From assembly GCF_031085175.1 (NCBI RefSeq), contig NZ_JAVHUY010000013.1:62001-126000 (forward strand): DNA of 64,000 nucleotides, given 5' to 3'. The stretch is from Phytohabitans maris (GTDB lineage Bacteria > Actinomycetota > Actinomycetes > Mycobacteriales > Micromonosporaceae). A model generated the notes under the pieces. That model had not been told where the DNA came from and made no database searches. It saw nothing but the letters and a program-made list of their open reading frames with translations. Positions 58,972 to 64,000 of the stretch are shown here, piece by piece. The stretch's first letter is position 1; each line of letters begins with the position of its first letter. A program made the position numbers and the translations under genes.

Positions 58972-61347
58972 ATGGGAGCCGCTTTGTCAAGCAACTCCGC
59001 GGAGATTTCCCACGAGCAGGGATACGTCTCGGCTCTGTATCGACGGTTGGACGAGATGCGCGAGCAGTCCGGGCGCCGCCTCGCGACGCTGCTGCGACAG
59101 ACCGGCGGCACCCCACAGGCGAAGACGGAGCGGGACAGCGGCGTCGCGCTCTACACGGATCAGGTCGCCCAATACGGCGCGGTGGAGGCTGGCCTCTGTT
59201 TCGGGCGCCTCGACTTCGACGAGGGCGAGGCAGCGGGCGAGGTAGCCGGCGAGCCGGCGGGCGAGGCGCCCAGCGCGGACGGGCGGATCGCCGGCGAGCA
59301 CCCGCGTTACATCGGCCGTATCGGGATCTTCGACGACGGCGACGACCACCGGTCGCTGCTGGTGGACTGGCGGGCGCCGGCCGCTCGGCCGTTCTACCTG
59401 GCGACCGCGGCCTCCCCGGACGGCGTGCGGCGGCGCCGGCACATCCGCACCCGCCGGCGTACCGTCGTGGCGCTGGACGACGAGGTGCTCGACCTCGAGG
59501 CCGCTCGCGAGTCCGTCCACGAAGGACTGACCGGCGAGGCGGCGCTGCTCTCCGCGCTGTCGGCGAGCCGCACCGGCCGGATGCGGGACATCGTCGAGAC
59601 CATCCAGGCGGAGCAGGACCACATCATCCGGGCGCCGCTCGACGGTGTGCTGGTGGTGCAGGGCGGGCCCGGCACCGGCAAGACGGCGGTGGCGCTGCAC
59701 CGGGCGGCCTACCTGCTGTACACGCACCGCCGCGAGCTCTCCACACGCGCCGTGCTGATCGTCGGGCCGAACGAGACGTTCCTGCGCTACATCTCCCAGG
59801 TGCTCCCGTCGCTCGCCGAGACCGGCGTGCTGCTCGGCACGCTGGGCGACCTGTTCCCGGGGGTGATCGCCCGCCGCGCGGAGCCGGCCGAGGTGGCCGA
59901 GATCAAGGGGCGCCCGGTGATGGCCGACGTGCTCGCCGCGGCGGTACGCGACCGGCAACGGCTGCCCGACGAGCCGCTGCCGATCACGCTGGAGACGGCG
60001 GCGCAGGGCGAGACGCTGTACCTCCAGCCGGCGACCGTGCGCGCGGCCCGCGAGCGGGCCCGGCGTTCGGACCGGCCGCACAACCTGGCCCGGGCGATCT
60101 TCGACACGGAGATCGTGCACGCGCTCGCCGCCCAGCTCGCCGAGACGATCGGCACCGACCCGTACGCGGACGACCCGCTGGGCGGCGACGACGCACCCGG
60201 CGAGGAGATCCTCTTCGACGAGGCCGACCTCGCCGAGATCCGCCGCGAGCTGCGCAAGGAGCCGGAGGTACTGGGCACCCTCGACTGGCTCTGGCCGATC
60301 CTGACGCCGCAGCAGCTGGTGGCGGGCCTCTTCGCGTCCGACAAGCGCCTCGACGCGGTCGCCGGCCTACTGACGGACAGCGAGCGCGCAGCCTTGAGAA
60401 GGGACCCCGCCGGCGGGTTCGCCCCGGCCGACGTGCCCCTGCTGGACGAGGCCGCCGAGTTGCTCGGCGAAGACGAGGCGAGCAAGGCGGCGCTGGCCGA
60501 GCGGCTGCGGCAGGCCCGCGTGGCGTACGCGGAAGGTGCTCTTGAAATCGCCCGCGGATCCGTGTCGATCGACGCGGAGGACGAGGTGGAAAACGAGATC
60601 CTCTCCGCGACCGACATCATCGGCGCGAGCGAGCTCGCCGAGCGGCACGAGGACGGCGACCGGCTGACCGCGGCCCAGCGGGCGGCCGCGGACCGCACCT
60701 GGGCGTTCGGGCACGTGATCGTCGACGAGGCGCAGGAGTTGTCGCCGATGGCCTGGCGGCTGCTGATGCGGCGCTGCCCGAGCCGTTCGATGACCGTGGT
60801 CGGCGACGTGGCGCAGACCGGTGACCTGGCCGGCACCTCGTCCTGGGACGGGATCTTCGCGCCGTACGTGGCGGACCGCTGGCGGCTCGCCGAGCTCAAG
60901 GTCAACTACCGTACGCCGGCGGAGATCATGGCGGTGGCGGCCGAGGTGCTGGCCCGGATCGACCCGGCGCTGGAGCCGCCCCGCTCGGTACGGCAGACCG
61001 GCGTCGAGCCGTGGACCCGCGTGCTGGACGCCGCGCAGCTGCCCAAGGTCGTCATCGACGAGGCCGCCGAGGTCGGTGACGGCCGGCTGGGCGTGATCGT
61101 GCCCGCCGGCCGCCTCGCCGAGCTGGGGCTCTCGATCGCCGAGGCGGTACCCGAGGTGGTGCTCGGCGCCGAGCCCGACCTGGAGAAGCGCGTCGCCGTG
61201 CTCACGGTCCGCCAGGCGAAGGGGCTGGAGTTCGACGCGGTGGTGGTCGTCGACCCGGACGCGATCGTCGCCGAGTCTCCGCGCGGCCAGAACGACCTCT
61301 ACGTCGCCCTGACAAGGGCGACCCAACGGCTGGGGATCCTCACCTGA
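58972..61347 (+). CDS. HelD-like UvrD/Rep-family helicase (RNA polymerase-associated)
   Basis: A 791-residue SF1 helicase of the actinobacterial HelD class. It has an N-terminal coiled coil (YVSALYRRLDEMREQSGRRLATLL), the IGRIGIFDDGDDHRSLLVDWRAPAARPFY segment characteristic of HelD, Walker A GGPGTGKT (231-238), DEAQELSPM (motif II, near 583), GDVAQTGD, a VNYRTPAEI segment, VRQAKGLEFDAVVV and YVALTRATQRL. HelD proteins release stalled RNA polymerase, and some protect it from rifamycins (known). ATG 58972 begins the coiled coil; the frame is open from 58816. Confidence 0.92.
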   Translation: MGAALSSNSAEISHEQGYVSALYRRLDEMREQSGRRLATLLRQTGGTPQAKTERDSGVALYTDQVAQYGAVEAGLCFGRLDFDEGEAAGEVAGEPAGEAPSADGRIAGEHPRYIGRIGIFDDGDDHRSLLVDWRAPAARPFYLATAASPDGVRRRRHIRTRRRTVVALDDEVLDLEAARESVHEGLTGEAALLSALSASRTGRMRDIVETIQAEQDHIIRAPLDGVLVVQGGPGTGKTAVALHRAAYLLYTHRRELSTRAVLIVGPNETFLRYISQVLPSLAETGVLLGTLGDLFPGVIARRAEPAEVAEIKGRPVMADVLAAAVRDRQRLPDEPLPITLETAAQGETLYLQPATVRAARERARRSDRPHNLARAIFDTEIVHALAAQLAETIGTDPYADDPLGGDDAPGEEILFDEADLAEIRRELRKEPEVLGTLDWLWPILTPQQLVAGLFASDKRLDAVAGLLTDSERAALRRDPAGGFAPADVPLLDEAAELLGEDEASKAALAERLRQARVAYAEGALEIARGSVSIDAEDEVENEILSATDIIGASELAERHEDGDRLTAAQRAAADRTWAFGHVIVDEAQELSPMAWRLLMRRCPSRSMTVVGDVAQTGDLAGTSSWDGIFAPYVADRWRLAELKVNYRTPAEIMAVAAEVLARIDPALEPPRSVRQTGVEPWTRVLDAAQLPKVVIDEAAEVGDGRLGVIVPAGRLAELGLSIAEAVPEVVLGAEPDLEKRVAVLTVRQAKGLEFDAVVVVDPDAIVAESPRGQNDLYVALTRATQRLGILT

Positions 61348-61354
61348 GGGTGTC

Positions 61355-61410
61355 GATCAGGGAGTTGATGGAGTGACACGCCGGACGACACGCCCACCAA
61401 CTCCCTGATC
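61355..61410. repeat. 13-bp inverted repeat after the helicase gene
   Basis: GATCAGGGAGTTG (61355-61367) pairs perfectly with CAACTCCCTGATC (61398-61410), with a smaller GACACGCC direct repeat in the loop. It starts 8 bp after the helicase stop, so it could terminate transcription; the long loop also fits a mobile palindromic repeat. Confidence 0.7.
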
Positions 61411-61485
61411 AACGCGCGCGGTGGGCGACCGGCGTGAGCGACGCGAGCCGCGCTGGCAGACGCGGCTATCCTGCGCGGAGTGGAG

Positions 61486-62595
61486 ATGTGGGATGTCGCC
61501 GTCGTCGGCGGGGGACCGGCCGGCCTCTCCGCCGCGTACGCCGCGGCGCGGGCCGGAGCGCGCACCGTCGTCCTGGAGAAGGCCACCCACCCGCGGTACA
61601 AGACCTGCGGCGGCGGCCTGATCGGCACCTCGCTCGCCGCGGTCGGCGGGCGGATCGACGTGCCCGTGGACGATCATGTCGACCGGGCCACGTTCACGCT
61701 CGACGGGCGCCGCGAGATCAACCGCGCCAGCGCCGGACCGGTGCTGGCCATGGTGCGCCGCGAGGCGTTCGACCACGCGCTTCGCAAGGCCGCGGCCGAC
61801 GCCGGGGCCGAGGTCCGCGAGCGGGTCACGGTCCGCGGCCTCGACGACGCCGGCGGCCACGTCGTGGTCCGACCATCATCTGGTACGCCGCTGGCGGCGC
61901 GAGCCGTGATCGGGGCGGACGGATCCTCGGGTATCACGTCCCGGCACGTCGGCGTCGCGTACACGCAGGTCGATCTCGGCCTGGAGGTCGAGCTGCCCAT
62001 CCCGCCGGCCCTGCGCGAGCGGTGGCGGGGCCGGGTGCTCATCGACTGGGGCCCGATACCCGGCTCGTACGCGTGGGTCTTTCCCAAGGGCGACCGCCTC
62101 ACCGTCGGGGTGATCGCCGAGCGCGGTCAGGGTACGGCCACGAAGGCGTACCTGCGGCGCTTCGTCGAGCGGCTCGGCCTGTCCGGCATCGAGCCGGTGC
62201 ACGACTCCGGCCACCTGACCCGCTGCCGCGCCGCCGACTCGCCGCTGCGCCGCGGGCGGGTGCTGGTCGCCGGCGACGCGGGCGGGCTGCTGGAGCCGTG
62301 GACCCGCGAGGGCATCAGCTTCGCGCTCCGCTCCGGCACGTACGCCGGGGAAGCCGCCGCGGCCGGCGACCTGAGCCGGTACGAGTCCACTGTGGAGGCC
62401 AAGCTCGGCCCCGAGATGCGCACCGGGCGCCGCCTGCTGGCCGCCTACAACCGGCGGCCGGGCATGTTTCACGCACTGCTGGCGACGCCACCGGGCTGGC
62501 GGCTGTTCGTGAGGTTCTGCCGCGGCGAGCCGGTGCTCGTCGACGCGGTCCGCCACCGCCCGATCCGCGCCGCACTGTCGGTGCTGGCCCGCTGA
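61486..62595 (+). CDS. FAD-dependent oxidoreductase, geranylgeranyl reductase family
   Basis: A 369-residue flavoprotein. DVAVVGGGPAGLSAAYAAARAG is the Rossmann dinucleotide motif, KTCGGGLIG the family's YxxKxCGGGL signature, RRGRVLVAGDAGGLLEPWTREGISFAL the second FAD motif. The family reduces isoprenoid double bonds (GGR/ChlP) or acts as epoxidase-like enzymes. The substrate is probably a prenyl lipid such as menaquinone or a polyprenol (inference). ATG 61486 is preceded by GGAGTGGAG; GTG 61480 is equally possible. Confidence 0.88.
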   Translation: MWDVAVVGGGPAGLSAAYAAARAGARTVVLEKATHPRYKTCGGGLIGTSLAAVGGRIDVPVDDHVDRATFTLDGRREINRASAGPVLAMVRREAFDHALRKAAADAGAEVRERVTVRGLDDAGGHVVVRPSSGTPLAARAVIGADGSSGITSRHVGVAYTQVDLGLEVELPIPPALRERWRGRVLIDWGPIPGSYAWVFPKGDRLTVGVIAERGQGTATKAYLRRFVERLGLSGIEPVHDSGHLTRCRAADSPLRRGRVLVAGDAGGLLEPWTREGISFALRSGTYAGEAAAAGDLSRYESTVEAKLGPEMRTGRRLLAAYNRRPGMFHALLATPPGWRLFVRFCRGEPVLVDAVRHRPIRAALSVLAR

Positions 62596-62617
62596 CCTCG
62601 TCCCTCCCCGCGCGTCC

Positions 62618-63367
62618 TCAGCCGGCCTGCGCCACCAGTTGCCGCGCGGGTGCCCGCCGCAGCTGGTCGTCGAGGCGGGACAGGCGGTCGCGAAGGTCCG
62701 CCGCCGAGAAGACCCGGCGCCGCGCGGGCCGCGGGAGACCCTCCCGGTCCGCGTAGATCGAGGAGTGCTCGCGCACCGAACGCGTCTCCAGGAAGAGCGT
62801 GGCGGTGAGCAGCGGCGAGGCGTCGATCCGGTGCAGCGCGTCGGCGGGCATGGCGTAGGTGCTGCCGGCGCCGAGATCGGCGTTGAGGCAGAGGCGGAGG
62901 CGCGTGTCGCCGAGGCGCTGAAACTCCCAGACGCCCTCGGCGGCCAGGCTCGTCTCGCGGAAGTGCACGAGCGCCTCGCCGTCGTCCGACGGCCGGTACA
63001 CCCGCATCCGCACCTCGCCCGTGACGACGAAGGAGGCGAACGCGAAGCGGTGGTTGTGCACGTGCTCGCGGCGGCGCGCGGTCTCCGGCCACCAGATGTG
63101 CAGCCGGAGCTGTCCGAGCGGCTGCTGCGACAGCAGGATGATCTTGTCGAAGCCGAGCGGGTGCGGGTACGACCGGCGCGCCAGCGCCTCGGCGAGGTCG
63201 TCGGAGGCGAGGACCGAGCCGATCAGGTGCCGCAGCGCGGCCGGCTCCCCGATGCTCCGGAGTACGTCGCCCGCCTCGGCCGTGCGGATCGGGTCGCGCT
63301 GCCCGAGCAGAGCCAGCACCGGCTCCGCGAGGTCGGGCAGGGTCTTCGCGGTGGATGCGGCGGCCAT
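62618..63367 (-). CDS. Cupin-like protein of unknown function
   Basis: A 249-residue protein. After 80 helical residues it has GFDKIILLSQQPLGQLRLHIWWPE, then HVHNHRFAFASFVVTGEVRMRVYRP, a cupin barrel core with three closely spaced histidines able to bind metal, and TYAMPADALHRIDASPLLTATLFLE. Cysteine-dioxygenase-type proteins have a similar layout, but I cannot assign the reaction. ATG 63367 follows GGGGAG; GTG 63373 overlaps the stop of the next gene (GTGA). They form an operon. Confidence 0.7.
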   Translation of the reverse strand: MAAASTAKTLPDLAEPVLALLGQRDPIRTAEAGDVLRSIGEPAALRHLIGSVLASDDLAEALARRSYPHPLGFDKIILLSQQPLGQLRLHIWWPETARRREHVHNHRFAFASFVVTGEVRMRVYRPSDDGEALVHFRETSLAAEGVWEFQRLGDTRLRLCLNADLGAGSTYAMPADALHRIDASPLLTATLFLETRSVREHSSIYADREGLPRPARRRVFSAADLRDRLSRLDDQLRRAPARQLVAQAG

Positions 63368-63369
63368 CT

Positions 63370-64000
63370 TCACTCCCCGAGCTCGACCAGGCAGAGGCGG
63401 TGATCGGAGAACGTGTCCAGCACGCGGGCCGTCGGTGGATCGGGCACCTCGGGTGAGAACAGGATGTCGTCGGCCGCGAAGCCGCGATGGGTCACCTGGC
63501 CACGGGTGGTACCGGTGAGCCGGCGCCCGTTGACGTCGGGCAGGAGGCCACGGTCGGCGGTGTTGAAGTCGCCGGCGACGACCAGCGGCCGGCCGCCGAG
63601 CTCGCCAAGGTGCTTTCTCAGCGCCCGCCAGATCCCGTCGAAGTCGTCGTGGTCCGCCGGGCGCTCGAACATGTGGAACGGAAACATGTGCAGGGAGACG
63701 AGCGTCAGCCGCCCGCCGCCGGTGGCGATCTCGCACGCCAGTACACCCTTGTCGTAGCTTTCGTAGGTGCTGCCGCCGCGCGTTATCCGCAGCCGTGGGT
63801 TGGGCAGCTTGAACTCCCACCTCCCGGTGATCCGGTAGCGGCTGGCGATGGCGACGCCGGCCCGGGCGGCGGGGAAGAACGCGGACGGCGAGCACGGATA
63901 GCGCTGGATGTGCCGCAGGGCGGTGTTGGCCTCGATGTCGTCCAGGACGGTGGACCTGCCCGACCGGTCGAAATCCACCTCTTGCAGGGCGATGACGTCG
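63370..64000 (-). CDS. Endonuclease/exonuclease/phosphatase-family protein (cut by window edge)
   Basis: The minus strand is open from the right edge to 63370 and encodes about 209 residues of an EEP-family protein. It begins DVIALQEVDFDR (the family's Glu-containing LQEV motif), and has GVAIASRY, LTLVSLHMFPFHM, PLVVAGDFNTAD (GDFN) and TFSDHRLCLVEL (SDH), the catalytic set of the fold. Members cleave DNA, lipids or phosphoinositides. Its N-terminus is outside the window. It overlaps the cupin-like gene by GTGA. Confidence 0.85.
   Translation of the reverse strand, partial: DVIALQEVDFDRSGRSTVLDDIEANTALRHIQRYPCSPSAFFPAARAGVAIASRYRITGRWEFKLPNPRLRITRGGSTYESYDKGVLACEIATGGGRLTLVSLHMFPFHMFERPADHDDFDGIWRALRKHLGELGGRPLVVAGDFNTADRGLLPDVNGRRLTGTTRGQVTHRGFAADDILFSPEVPDPPTARVLDTFSDHRLCLVELGE

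Overview
The window is high-GC actinomycete DNA. Dense ATGA/GTGA gene overlaps, GTG and TTG starts, a DUF574-type methyltransferase, an XRE-DUF5753 regulator, an actinobacterial HelD-like helicase and a geranylgeranyl-reductase-family flavoprotein together suggest Micromonosporaceae or a close relative. That placement is inferred from gene content, not from a marker gene.

Region 1 (1-16.3 kb) is part of a biosynthetic gene cluster. One tightly coupled leftward operon runs glycosyltransferase, fatty acyl-AMP ligase, two acyl-CoA-dehydrogenase-like enzymes, acyl carrier protein, P450, stand-alone condensation-like protein, F420-type LLM oxidoreductase, O-carbamoyltransferase and a second P450 cut by the left edge. 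A divergent MFS exporter, a decayed asparagine-synthase-like gene and an SDR follow. The logic is: activate an acid, load it on a carrier protein, desaturate or oxidise it, then glycosylate and carbamoylate. I do not recognise the product.

Region 2 (16.3-33.5 kb) is accessory DNA. It begins with gene remnants and an XRE-TPR/NADAR operon. Next come two methyltransferases around an ABC binding protein and permease that have no ATPase, then small DNA-binding-like and hypothetical genes, a GNAT and an XRE-DUF5753 regulator. A tRNA-like sequence leads into a compact operon: radical SAM, two DEDD-exonuclease-like paralogues, a thymidylate-kinase-like P-loop kinase and a Nudix hydrolase. This operon is my best candidate for an undescribed system, probably nucleotide-centred.

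Region 3 (33.5-48.56 kb) is the transfer and integration module of an integrative conjugative or mobilisable element. It has a sigma-region-4-like regulator, a membrane protein, a VirD4/TraG coupling ATPase, a replication-relaxation protein, a relaxase, a MobC-like protein, oriT-like repeats, a DUF3825 protein, a DndB/DGQHR-domain protein with AT-rich operators, and a large serine recombinase at the edge. About 30 bp beyond the recombinase start lies an AfsR/NB-ARC-type regulator whose reading frame begins exactly at the Walker A lysine codon. The element therefore appears to have inserted into a P-loop coding sequence. The missing 5' half is not in the window, so the left end of the element, and possibly the biosynthetic cluster, may lie inside it.

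Region 4 (48.56-64 kb) looks like ordinary chromosome: the truncated regulator, an endonuclease III-like protein, a large LuxR (LAL) regulator, a LacI regulator with a palindromic operator, small genes, the HelD-like helicase with palindromes at its promoter, a flavoprotein, a cupin-like protein and an endonuclease/exonuclease/phosphatase protein cut by the right edge. No rRNA genes, CRISPR arrays or intact canonical tRNA genes were seen.
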